Notes under the pieces: generated by a model | What the model was told of the DNA's origin: nothing | The model's database searches: none | The model's input: only the letters and a program-made list of their open reading frames with translations | In this document: piece after piece, positions 50,201 through 60,700 of the stretch | Layout of the letters: each line of letters opens with the position of its first letter | How positions within the stretch are numbered: the stretch's first letter is position 1 | Position numbers and translations under genes: made by a program | Origin: Phytoseiulus persimilis | Taxonomy: Eukaryota > Arthropoda > Arachnida > Mesostigmata > Phytoseiidae | DNA: 64,000 bases | Assembly: GCA_037576195.1 (NCBI GenBank) | Contig: CM075101.1 | Span: 42,346,001-42,410,000, forward strand | Reading direction: 5' to 3'

Positions 50201-50965
50201 CCTCTGATGAAAAAGTTTCGACAGCCATGGTTTGTTTTCAAAGCCACTAATGGGATCCGCGCCCTCTGCGCCGTCCACACATGTGGGGTTGATATGCCCC
50301 GAACGTGCAAGTGATCCGTTCTCTCCTCGTAGGCGACCGAATCGCGTCTGCTTCATCTCAACCCGTCGTCCGACATATATGCAGCACCGCGGGTGAGACT
50401 GTGGACGCAACTTTCTTTGTTTGCCTAACGGACGGCGCGCTTCGGTTCGGTATTGAGCATACGAACAGGTCGCTGAGATGACGCTGTTATTCTAGTTCGG
50501 CCAAACATCGCATCTCATCTTCTCCGGAGGACTGAACATTGGATAATATTTATCAATTCGGTATATCGAACGAAGGTAATTACAGCAGACCTGTGCCCAT
50601 CGTCGAGGAGCAGGCAGAAGGGAATTCCAAGTTGCCCAGAACCTTGTCGGAATGGAGTTTTCCTTCTCGTTGAGGAACTCGATTCGATCCGCTTTAGTGA
50701 TGCGGTAGTTTTGTGCGCAGGATCAAATCGAATTTCAGCTGCTGGCGAACCCCAAACGTCATGCTGCCCACTCACATAGTTTGGTAACCCGAACCTTGGC
50801 GGGTCGTAAGCTGAGAATTCTGAGACCCTCGTCGAATATAGCGTCTGAGGCAGATTCACGCCTCGAGCAGGTCAGGAGCACCAACCGAACGCCTACTTCA
50901 CCACAATGAAGTAGCGAGTAGCGACGGAAGATTATCAGCACTGTGTTCAAGATGACTGAGCCCAC
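47300..50965 (-). CDS. Unrecognised protein, helical N-part and basic/acidic disordered tail (nine exons, 5' missing)
   Basis: Model: complement(join(47300..47363, 47792..47901, 47974..48050, 48627..48891, 48950..49102, 49420..49604, 49693..49832, 50005..50194, 50776..50965)), 457 residues plus an unseen start. All nine pieces join in consistent phases (one intron is only 58 bases) and give one open frame to a TAA. The first three exons are leucine-rich and helical (RLVLLTCSRRESASDAIFDE, EIEKLVEKHIRLAEDA, LKLGSLRILEWLFAME), in the style of HEAT or armadillo repeats. The later exons are charged and low in hydrophobics (RRRPVPKRNRRGRSG, EDAEQLDENGIEE), suggesting a flexible nuclear or cytoplasmic tail. 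I do not recognise the family. The acceptor at 50195 (CGCTAG) and the donors at 49419 and 48626 are the weakest links. If the 49419 donor is not used, the exon reads on to a TGA at 49348 and the gene ends there, leaving the lower exons to a second gene. The 5' exons should lie above 51 kb. Confidence 0.5.
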
Positions 50966-53900
50966 CTGTGGCGCCCGTGATAGGAAGGTCAACCGGAGAC
51001 GGCTCGCGAGAATATGGGCGATACGTCATCCAAATCCGGCATCGGTGAACAGGCGAAAGCAGTTATGAACTCGGATCGGGCTTCTCAAAAAGAGATACAG
51101 CTCGAGACCGAGTCGCAGAACCACGCTGAATTCGAGTAGTCCGATGAGGATAGGTAACTAGATCCGGGGAAGGAGATAACGGCAGCTCCTCGATCCGACT
51201 CGCGGAATTGTTCTACTGCTGCTGCACGTGGGAGAGCATGGGAACCCGATGGAGGTGTTATTCAGAAAGCCCCGCTGAGGGACGAAAAAGATGCATGGCG
51301 TTGTTCTCGTCTTTCCAACCGCCGGGAACAACGAATTGGATCATTCTACAGACTGAAAGGTTGCAACAGGAATGCGCTCAGTTCCCCTCTCGCAGCGAGT
51401 CTTTTGCGACACAGGAAGCTACACAGCCGCACCCGCAAAGCCAAACCGAGCACTGTTGCCGTAATTCAACGTCCCAGGGTCGGCTGCTAACAAATCTTCC
51501 AGTGAATAACACGGCTTCTGTACATGACACATCTGGCGCGGAAGCGGATATGACAGATCGACGTTCGCATGGAATTGCGGCAATCTCCGAGGCAGGCTTC
51601 TAGCGTGAGAGTTTTTTTTCCCGACAAAAAGGCCATGCGGAGCATCAAAGTGCAACTCAGACCGATGCTCTCGCCGACGAGCCGTCTGCGAGAGATCTCG
51701 TTCGGAGTTTCGGTTGGTCGGGAGCATTCCCGATCGGGATAGCTAATAGAACGAGGTGAAGATATGAGCGGTCAAAGAATGCCTCGTCGATGACCATCAC
51801 TCTCCTGGAAACGTTAAAAATATAGGTGAGAGTTTATCCAATTAGCTGACGAGAGCAAGCATCGTTACGATCGGTAATGCAATGAAAGCGCCCCGCTGCT
51901 CGGCAACCTGTCACACACTAGGCATTGACGGGAAAGCTCCTGGGCCCTCTGGGAAAAATAAGTCGCTCCGGTCGTTAAGCAGTCCCGCAACCCCAGCTTG
52001 GATCAACCAGAGCGACACCGACCGCGTTCGGCTCATCACGACATATTGACGATGGATGCGACCAGGTCTGAGGAGAGGTGATATCGAAGTCAAGCGCCTC
52101 CTCCTCGTTCCGGAATAGCGGAAGGAGAACACTCGTCTGTGGGGAACAGAAAGAATCCTCGACGGGGGTTGTGACATCCCACTCGCAAGGATTCCCTCGT
52201 CTGCAGCGGTGGCTTGGGATGTCGAGCTGAGCTCCTGACTGATCCTGAGAGACATCATCATACTGACGGGGGGTAGCACCGATTTATGATTTTCCGACCG
52301 TGTTCCATTCTTCTATGGGTTTTCAAAGTCTACTTCATTCGGAACTCCCGATGACCGATCCTCTAGGAGACCCAGACGAGGAGGAGTGAAGAAAGTCGGC
52401 CCGTTGTAATCTGAGCCGTTCGGAGAATCAGACGCGATCCCCCGATCTTGACCGCATCACCCGAAACCTCCTGGAAGGTGGCTTTGCTTGAGAAAGAATC
52501 CAGACAGGAATTCCCGAGGGGAGGAGCAGGAACAGCCTGGAGCAAAGTCCGTTGCTTGTTTTTCTTTCCAAAATCTCCGAGTGAAACCTGTCACTTCGAT
52601 ATTCAAATGCGAGGTTTCAGACGAAAACTTTCGATGAATCTCTTGCAAAGGCTGGCGGATTTCCGGAAAGCCGAGAGACCCTCCATAAATCACGAAGCTG
52701 ACACGAAGTGGCCTCCTACTCCCGTCAAGGAGAGCAGAAGGACACGATAAGACCCTTCGTTTTCGCTAGAACTGGCAACGGATGTAGATTCGGGATCTTG
52801 CAACGGCTCGAATGAAGATTCAAACCGGTACTACTCAGGAAGATGGCGGCGAAAAATGTAGGATTCGATAATGCCACTACAGGCGTATTATCGTCCTGGT
52901 TTAGAGCAAAGCCGCTCAGATAGGTTGACGCTCGGTCGATGCATCAGATTAAAGTTCTCTCAGGGTGTTTCTGGGTGGAAATACCAAATGAAAGATGACT
53001 ACGATGGGTCACAGAGAACCATGAAATGACAGAAGGAAGTAAGCCTCTCGGACAACAATTGCACATTTTTCGTTCATTTTTTCCGTGTATCATCTCATAA
53101 CCTGGTGGCCATCCATAATGAGGACGACATGTATCCTTCGTGACCGACGGAAGTTGGGGATGATCCGGATGAAAGGGCTGTATATAGGGGGCTCCGACAG
53201 CATTTCCTAAGTAAGTCATTATTCTGGCAAGAACGACCCCTCGGATTCCAGAGCTCTTCGAGACGACCCTCTCCCCTTACTATCGATTGCTCCATAGATG
53301 ACGAAGGAGTTCTGAAGTAAACCCCTAATATCCGGAAAACGCCATCGGAAACTCAGAGAAATGAACGCACCGAAACTCTCATTCCCACAGCCGCTGCCAT
53401 AATGACTAGCCGGCCGAGCTTGACCTTCCTTCGAAGCCCTGGAGGCTGCGGCGTTACTTGAACGGAATTCCATCACGGTCAGATACGTCTCGGAGGGTCA
53501 GCGCATTGCGTTTGAAAATGCGAATCTCACAGGCGTTTTTCGATTGCCAATCGCAGAGGGTGGCCTGCCTGCCTGGTTTGTGAGTTCGTCACGAGCCAGG
53601 AGCTCATCTCACCCAGCGACTTTGCCTCATTTGAGCATTTGAAAAAAAGCACGAAGTGAGGAACAAACATTCCTCGATTCGGTCACCACAGTCCCTGCGC
53701 GCATTCGAAACTCGGATAAGAACCATCCACACAAATGATAATAGCACCCAGAGTCAACTTTTTCATCAAAACAGTGGCTAATGGTGACTTTTTCTTCCTG
53801 GAGCGCTGCCATCGCTCCCGAGCGGATCCAACACGCAATCGCTGCAAAAGGAATTCTCGTTTGAGAGCGGGGGACAAGCAATCAACGCCGTATGATTCAT

Positions 53901-54231
53901 TTAACGCTGGTTGGGGAAAGATAGCCAAAGCCTGACAGCAGCGCATATTCCATCAGGAGTTCTCGGAGGGTCGCAACAAAAGGAACTGATTCAGATGAGA
54001 AAATTTTGAAAAGGCCTCAGTCGCACGCGAGATCGTTCTTCCCGTCCACAACTTTGCACGAGAGGGAAGAGCTAGAGACCATTTGTTTGCGAATCGTGAC
54101 GATTCGTTTTTACATTTCTTGAATTTCTGGGCCCGTCGAGTAGCCTTCTGTACCCCATTTCTGAGTTCTTATCTCACAAACAACGCTGTTTGATTCGCAC
54201 GGATCTGCGGGAACCCTGTGCTGAGGATCCG
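50966..54231. other. Mostly unexplained; short candidate frames only
   Basis: The 5' exons of the minus-strand nine-exon gene should lie here but none fits in phase. On the plus strand a frame at about 51352-51603 follows a good acceptor (ATCATTCTACAG) and reads a glutamine- and serine-rich C-terminus ending in TAG. A second plus-strand patch near 52440-52480 (LDRITRNLLE) also looks coding. I cannot join these into a gene. Confidence 0.35.
51014..51139 (+). CDS. Short open frame with N-myristoylation-like start
   Basis: A 41-residue frame starting MGDTSSKSGIGEQAKAV and ending in TAG. It is hydrophilic, rich in Q, E and S, with coding-like third positions. Its start fits the MGxxxS/T pattern for N-terminal myristoylation, so it might be the first exon of a membrane-tethered protein or a real microprotein. 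A donor-like G|GTGAAC after residue 10 would allow splicing. It lies 48 bases from the last exon edge I can trace for the minus-strand gene, in a head-to-head arrangement. The length is well within chance. Confidence 0.2.
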   Translation: MGDTSSKSGIGEQAKAVMNSDRASQKEIQLETESQNHAEFE

Positions 54232-54415
54232 CGAAAAAAAAAACAGGATTGAGGATTTGAGAGAATGAACAGGTGGACCCTGAGAGTCGGAATGATTTCG
54301 TTAGAACACTGGCGGGATGAATGAAGATCTCCCTTCGGGGGCCTAGTTCGAACCGACGATTTTAGTAGCCAGACACCGACCGCTCGACCCTTCCTTCATC
54401 TCCGCGACCGAGGAC
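54232..54415 (-). mobile_element. Possible tRNA-derived SINE (Pol III unit)
   Basis: On the minus strand the sequence GGGTCGAGCGGTCGG resembles a tRNA A box and GTCGGTTCGAACTAGG a B box, separated by CTGGCTACTAAAATC as in a tRNA anticodon arm. About 110 bases further on is a run of ten T (a plus-strand A run at about 54235-54244), a normal Pol III terminator. This layout, tRNA-like head, unrelated body and T run, is that of a SINE. It does not fold cleanly into a tRNA. No second copy was found in the window. Confidence 0.4.
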
Positions 54416-54423
54416 ACTGTCTG

Positions 54424-54455
54424 GACTCTCTCTCTCTCTATCTTTCTCTCTCGCC
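54424..54455. repeat. CT-rich microsatellite
   Basis: Imperfect CT repeat (CTGGACTCTCTCTCTCTATCTTTCTCTCTC pattern) immediately beside the head of the SINE-like unit. Confidence 0.85.
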
Positions 54456-55574
54456 CCCACTTCTATTCTGTTCGGTAGTTGGTCGACATGCGCATCTCAC
54501 CTCAGCCTTACTTTGGCTAGAAGGAGAAGTTCCCCACGTAATTAATCTCTAAGAAGGATGTGACCGAATCGTCTGGCGCTCGATGAAAAATTCCTATTCA
54601 GCGTGACACTGATGACGAGCTGCTCGAGGCTGCCCTGGTTTGTCCGAACTTTGTTTACGACACTCAGTTAGAGATACCCTTTCGGGGCAGTCGAGTATTT
54701 CTCTTTTTCTCGATAATCGCTCATGCTCTCGTCGTCTGAAGGAACTCTCCGAAGTATCGTTCCGAACACTCTGAGATCGTCGTCGCTTCCGCATCGATTC
54801 GTTGAGGACCGCTGACGCCCACCCGATCCTGGCCCGCGAACAAGTTGGTCGCACTGATGACGCTCCTTGGTGATGCTTTGGTTGAAATAGCGAACAGGAG
54901 GAGCCCGGGACTGAACATCATCGCTCGCAAAGTTCCCGCTGCTCCTCTTTCCGCGTTGTCGGCTTCACAAATTCGTCATCGGTTGCTCATGTTCCCAGCG
55001 CGCGTCCTGAGAGTCCCCGCGGCTCGATCGGTTTCTGCGATTCTCTAGCGGATGCAACTGGCTGATCTCTCTCGTGTGGGGAGACCCAAGGCCTGTTCTC
55101 GAGATTCGTGATTTTCATTGCACCGTTCCAAGGTAATACTCCTGAGGAACAGCAGCAGTAGGAATGAATGAACAGCGATGGAAGAGAAAATCCAATTTCA
55201 GATGAAAAAAAATCAGGAACGATCCATCCACGGGTTGAACCGGGGCGCAGAAATGCGAACAACCTAGCGTCAAGCCGGGATACAGACAAAATTCGTCGAT
55301 AAATGAATTGGAAAGTACGGTTGATTGGTTTTGAAACACTTACAGAAAAACTAGACGACGATTTTTTTTGTTGGGGGGTGTCCCACCCCCTCGAGAGGGG
55401 GAAACGCTTCAGCACATTGGGATTTCTTATCAATGGCGGTGGCATGTGTCCAAAATTTCTCGAGTGGTTCTGCCCAAAGCCCCCCTCAATTTGTTTTCGA
55501 CGGTCCTATCTTCAGTGCTCCGGAACGTTGACGGGCGTTCATCAAATTGTCATGCTTAGAGGTTAGAAGATCGC
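54456..55574. other. No gene seen
   Basis: Open frames on both strands here are short and overlapping. A T- and G-rich patch near 55360-55385 is low complexity. If the adjacent endonuclease frame came from a LINE, its reverse transcriptase should continue into this stretch on the minus strand. I find no such motif, so the element is truncated. Confidence 0.5.
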
Positions 55575-56078
55575 TTAGAATTTGGTCAGGAAAGTGAAAA
55601 CCGGGTTTTGATGACTGAAGTAGCTTATGTGTGTGTCACAGTAGCAATCTTGGATGCCTCTCGAGAATATGATATCGATGCATGTTCGGCCACGTGTTGT
55701 CGATATCTCAGGATCCGTTATTAGTTCAAGATTTTCAAATTGATTTCGCATAAATTCGATATTTTTCTCCTTCCTGAGGGGGTCTTTCAGGTTCCAATTG
55801 AAATCACCGCATACAATCAGTGAAGTTCTCTGGTTTTGTATACCAGCGGACAGAACATGGTCATATTTCAGTAGGAACTCTTCAATGAGTTCGAACGATG
55901 TTCCCGGATTTATACATACTGTCACAAGGACGGCTAGTTGGTTACATAGGAGTATTTTACAGGCACAAATGTCACCAGGATCTTCATCAATGAGATCTGG
56001 TGTAATTGTGGGAGTTGTTTGCGTAGGTGCTCCTCTGCGTTCGTGAATAGCAACTCCACCTGTCGACCACGGGGTCAA
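55575..56078 (-). pseudogene. Retroelement-type EEP endonuclease domain, degenerate fragment
   Basis: A 167-codon minus-strand frame matches the C-terminal two thirds of an endonuclease/exonuclease/phosphatase domain as found in non-LTR retrotransposons: GGVAIHERR (beta strand), the catalytic block IVCGDFNWNL (residues 88-97), the target-site loop TTRGRTCIDIIF and the final strand ISYFSHQNPVF. In active enzymes the last motif is S-D-H; here it reads S-H-Q, so the catalytic histidine is missing. The N-terminal metal-binding part is also absent and no reverse transcriptase follows. The first codon in this frame is TTG, not ATG, and the frame stays open further upstream. It is best read as a dead fragment, although part of a Helitron-like element with an EEP domain is an alternative. 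Confidence 0.8.
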
Positions 56079-56154
56079 ACGTGGACCCCCTGAGTGACTT
56101 CGTTGAAGCTTATGGACTGCCGTGCCCCAGGGGGTCGATCACCGACCATCGATT

Positions 56155-56320
56155 TCTTGGAGCGATTCCGGGACCAATCTGACCTTCACTTTCCGAGTCT
56201 GGAGGGGTGCTTCCGGGACCGATCTGAACATTACATTCCCAGATTTGAGGGGTGATTCCGGGACCGATCTGACCATTACTTCTCAAGTCTGGAGAGGTGA
56301 TTCCGGGACTAGACATCATT
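56155..56320 (-). repeat. 45-bp tandem repeat array, block 1 (four copies)
   Basis: The word (G)ATTCCGGGAC recurs at 56164, 56209, 56254 and 56299, exactly 45 bases apart, followed each time by a variant of CTGACCATTAC...GTCTGGAGGGGT. On the minus strand this reads a 15-residue repeat of the form IGPGITPPDS. A stop follows about 45 bases past the array, and the frame differs by one from the adjacent EEP frame. Confidence 0.92.
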
Positions 56321-56419
56321 TTCCGTAGTACTGCAAATGAATTCTCGTACCAGCCGGTACAGTACAGAAATTAATTTTTCGTACCCTGGATCCGATGATC
56401 CTTACTACTTATGATCGGC

Positions 56420-56735
56420 TTCGTCTGTCAGTTTGTCCGCATTCCTCCTGGAATACATGGGGGTGACTCCGGCACCAATCTGAGCATACTTTTCTGAGTC
56501 TGGAGGGGTGATTCCGGAACCAATCCGACAATATTTTTCTGAGGCTGGAGGAGTGATTCCGAGAGCAATCTGACAATATTTTGCCGAGTCTGGTGGAGTG
56601 ATTCCGGGACCAATCTTAGGATACTCTTTGGAGTCTGGAGGGGTGAGTCCAGGATCGACCTGACCACGCTTTTTGGACGCTGAGGGGGTGATTCCGGTGT
56701 CCATCTGACCATAACAGCATGTACCGATCAACCGA
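56420..56735 (-). repeat. 45-bp tandem repeat array, block 2 (six copies)
   Basis: Units start at 56465, 56510, 56555, 56600, 56645 and 56690, always 45 bases apart, and match block 1 in sequence. The minus-strand frame is open for 108 codons and reads repeats such as IGPGITPPDSAKYCQ. Blocks 1 and 2 are separated by about 100 unrelated bases. Together with the EEP fragment they may be pieces of one element or of a proline/glycine-rich repeat protein. Confidence 0.92.
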
Positions 56736-57659
56736 ATGAGAAGATTGTTTCAGAGAAAAGTGTCTCGATGCAAGGGACCGTGGTCCGACTGCGCCAAGCG
56801 CGGCCCACTCTAGTCGGCCCCGCTCTACATGTTGTAGCTCCCGATACGTGCCGGAACGTGAGTAAATCGTCAGCTAGAAGTTTGGAGCGAGGAGTGGCTA
56901 TTGAGCGACCGAACAAACTGTATGCTTTAGTGTTTCCTGGATTGGGTTCGGATGTTTCCGTTTTCTGAGACAGTCGGGGATATTAGTCGGGGAGCTGGTA
57001 ACCGGATAATATCACGATCACAGTGGCCACATGTGTGTAATGCGCTGGCGTTGAAACCGGCATTGCATTCGAGGGCGAAGGCGCGGGGTAGAGATCAATA
57101 GTGAAGAAGCGAAGGCGCGGGGTAGAGATCAATAGTGAAGAAGCGAAGGCACCCGGGACCAATGTAAAGCAAGAACGCGACCGGCGAGAAGAGAAAGACC
57201 CTGCAAGAGGGAAATGAATGAAAAAAGCCTGAGAGTAGAAGAGTAGATTTGCTCGCCGACAAGTTGTGACCGTCCTCAAAACGTCCCTCTCTTCTTTCAT
57301 TGTCATTGACCTATGGCGAGACACCGAGATTTACCACATGAAATTCGACTTGAATTCAAATTCCCCTCGCTTCGGAAACAATCTTAAAGGCCTCCCGCTG
57401 CGATTTTTTCCTTCCCATTTTTCCGTTCCACTCCCAGTTACAGCCTAGTAAACACGCCCGAAGAAAAGCGCATTTCTGCGCTAGAATTATAGGAATACCT
57501 TCTGCTGCTGCTGCTCAAGAACTCGACTCTGATATCGAGACTCCCGCTCAAAGACGGATGCAGGTCTGAGGCGAGAGCCCTTACGCAAGCCATGCTGCAT
57601 GGTGCTGTCGGGTTACTCCAAAAACACTATAAGGAGCCCAAGCTTCCGAGATCGAGCCT

Positions 57660-57661
<2 letters not shown>
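56736..57661. other. No gene seen; tandem duplication inside
   Basis: Apart from the 34-bp duplication at 57075-57150 and a (CTG)4 patch near 57505, nothing is supported. Confidence 0.5.
57075..57150. repeat. 34-bp tandem duplication
   Basis: The unit beginning GCGAAGGCGCGGGGTAGAG starts at 57075 and again at 57109, with a third partial start at 57143 (GCGAAGGC). The two full copies are essentially identical, so the duplication is recent. Confidence 0.93.

Positions 57662-57705
<44 letters not shown>
57662..57705. repeat. (GA)n microsatellite, about 22 units
   Basis: A perfect GA dinucleotide run. It is read as a Ser-Leu repeat in one minus-strand frame, which is not a gene. Confidence 0.97.
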
Positions 57706-57708
<3 letters not shown>

Positions 57709-60700
57709 CTCGAGTTCTTCTGACAAGTTCTCGACAAACCTCGCCACCGTCAAAAATGGGCGGGCGCCAGGGCCGTGAGTCGGCACTTGTGAAATTAACC
57801 GTCGTGAGCCAAGGATCGCTAGTTTTCCATTATCATCTCCCCAACATTTGCCTCTAGGTTCCTGAAATATCTGCATCGAGCAATGGGAAGATTGATATAA
57901 ATTCCCGCTGAAGCATTCCTCACGAACCGTTTGCGGGAGCGGCCTCCTGTGCAGGATTTATCCCGTTCTAACTAACGTGACCATACCATTCCATCTCTCT
58001 TTTGCCGATGCGCCACCTTCCTCCGATAACTACTCGTCGACTCGAATCCTACCAATACTGTTAATTCCATCCTCCTCTAAAGGGTTCCGCAAGCACAATG
58101 GACTGCGAGCACGGCTCTACCAAAATGAAGCGAGCAAGTTTCACGAAAACGGAAGTTTGGGAAACAGTGGTCTCCAGCAATAATAGTGGCAGAAAGCTCC
58201 AGCGATCGAACTGAATCGACCGCGGGCGTCCATCCATCCATCTAGCATATTCGCCTCGCATTCCATTATCGCCGAGGAGCGGCGAGAGAGGACGGCTGCT
58301 GCACGAGAAGCCTCGCAAGTCCCAGTTTTGAGGAAATGCAGCCAGAGAAGAATGCTTCAAATAACTCCGTTATACATTGTCTGACAGACGACTCAGGATG
58401 TTTTAGGAAAAATTATTTCGACCCGAGCGAATGGTCAGCTCGCCTCCGGGACGTGGTCGGGAGTCTCCATAACGTTGGAGCCGACCCGCAGATCATGATG
58501 TACGCATGGGGCGGAAGGGGATGCGAACGACAAGAACGAAGTGTGAGCCGAAAAAAGTAGGTTTCAAAGCCTTCGCTCGAACAACACGGATGTGCATTGT
58601 GTTCTCTCTTCTCAGCAGGTGGGATCACGATCGCAAATTAATGAATGCCTGACGAAGACAACGCCGTAATGGTGGTTGAATATTGCTTTGCAAACTCATT
58701 TTCTTTGATCAAGCTTGAGAACTCCGGACGGCGACCAGACGAAAATGCGTCGAAAACTCAAGCTCCTATGAAATGGTTCATCTCAAGTGTTCGTTTCGCG
58801 TTCGTCGCCGTCCAAGAACAGGGCCATCTGCAGACCTGAGCATCCTCTGCCACCCGAGGCGGTGAAGGATGAGCCGGTACTCGGTAAATCAGTGGAAGCT
58901 AGCTTCAAAGGTCTCATGGAACAGTCGAAATAATGGCACTTATTTACTACCGAAACACTCACTTCTGGAAATCTCAGTTCATATCGAGCTTTGAGCCTGA
59001 GAAAACAAACCCGCTCCAACGATTGTGGCGGGTTAGTCCGGATTTGAATCCGGATCCGAGAATGCTGCGCTGGCCGGAATCGAATGGTCGAATACGGACC
59101 ATGCCCAACTCGAGTGAAAAGAAGTTTCCTACGTCAGAATGCCGGGAGCTGATGTAAGGGGAAGCTCCGGTTTATGGAGATCATCAGTTTAGATTGGAAA
59201 GGAATCTAGGTTTGGAATGGACATTGAATACGGAACACGCTCATTCTTCTTCCCGACGTGGCCTCCTACCCAATGTTTTGTGGGTGTGGAACCGAAAATT
59301 CATCCTTCCGACACTCCGCGGAGCTCTCTGGAAGAGAACGCCGAGATAACTTGATGATTTGATCTCTAGGTGAGCATCACGGTTTTCACTATATCTGAAT
59401 GTGTCGTTGTTTCCTGTCATCTCCATCGCTTCGACCACTTGTTCAACTACAATGATAAGTCCATAACACCGTTGAACAAGGCCGGAAATCGCCATGATCG
59501 CGCCGATATGAAAGCTTCGGCCGACGCGGCCTGACTGGTGAGATGTTCCATTGGGATAGGACGAGCCTACAGCGGAATCCACGACAATCTCAGATAGACT
59601 AGTCAGTGTACAGTCCAGATATTGGGACGCTACGTTTCGAATACGAGGGGAAGAAAGGGTCGCTGAATAAACTTGTCTCGGAAACACATTGTAGCCGGCT
59701 ATCGACCTTTTCCTTCCCAAAGCCCTTATTTCATCAGGCACCCAATGTTTGTGTTCATCAGGCAGTTCAAAACGCCAGCTCATCACCCAGCACCAATAGC
59801 GTGATGACTACACAGGATTCCAGTGAATACAGCGGTAAAATATGACGAGTGACATTTAGGAATCGGCGACACGTCAAAACCTAAACGTTTCCTCGGAACT
59901 CTAAGCGGCGGCTCTAGTCCTCGGTCCAGTTCGAGAAATGAATACTTCTTGAAGCTCGGATATGTCGGAGCGTCTCGAGAGGCAGACAATGCGTTCGGCA
60001 CCATCCATGGAGCCTCTTTCTTTTCTCCTTTTATAGTGACGAGTGAGCTCCATCTAGATGGGAGTGGCAAAAATAACTACTCTGCCGAATACAATTCAAG
60101 ATGCTCTATGTAGCAATATGGAGATGAAAAATAGCGTTATTCTGTAAACCCATCTAAATCCTCATGGAAACTCTAAAGAGCCTTAGGTTCTTTGAGGTTC
60201 CTTTGAATCTTCCGTTGTTCCTAGCTGTCGAAAGCCGGGAGGGTTCCGGTTCTCTCGAAGTTGAGCAAAGCTCTTTTGCCTCGAGTGAGACCCTCGGGGC
60301 ATTGATTGTGTACGGCATGAGACTGGGTTCCTCCTTATCAGGACTGGGGTGCGATTCCAACGAGTTATGGTGATATTGCACTGTAACATCGAGCGAGCGT
60401 CTCTGACCCTTTGTTCGAAGGTCTTGCATCTACGATCGTCTTGGCCAAACGAGTGGAGCACTTCATCCCAGTGCAATCCCTCATTGAGCAATCAGGGAAT
60501 TTCCAACTGCTTCTCTCCGCGCTCAACGCTCCTCTTCATAAAAGTCTTCCTCATTCATCATTTTCGGATATTCGGAGAACGAGTTATATGATACGAGGAC
60601 CCGCTCCGCCCAGATTCTCCTGACCCGCCGACAGCGATCTCCACCGCCCTCGAACAAGCTAAGAGCCACCTAAACAACTAACGTGTATCTCAATCATATG

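Noticed and set aside
57613..57876. Open frame with a long Ser-Leu repeat
   Set aside because: It is the translation of the (GA)n microsatellite.
59241..59786. 181-residue minus-strand open frame with a hydrophobic stretch
   Set aside because: No signal peptide at its start, no splice partner and no recognisable motif; it could be real, but the evidence does not exceed chance.
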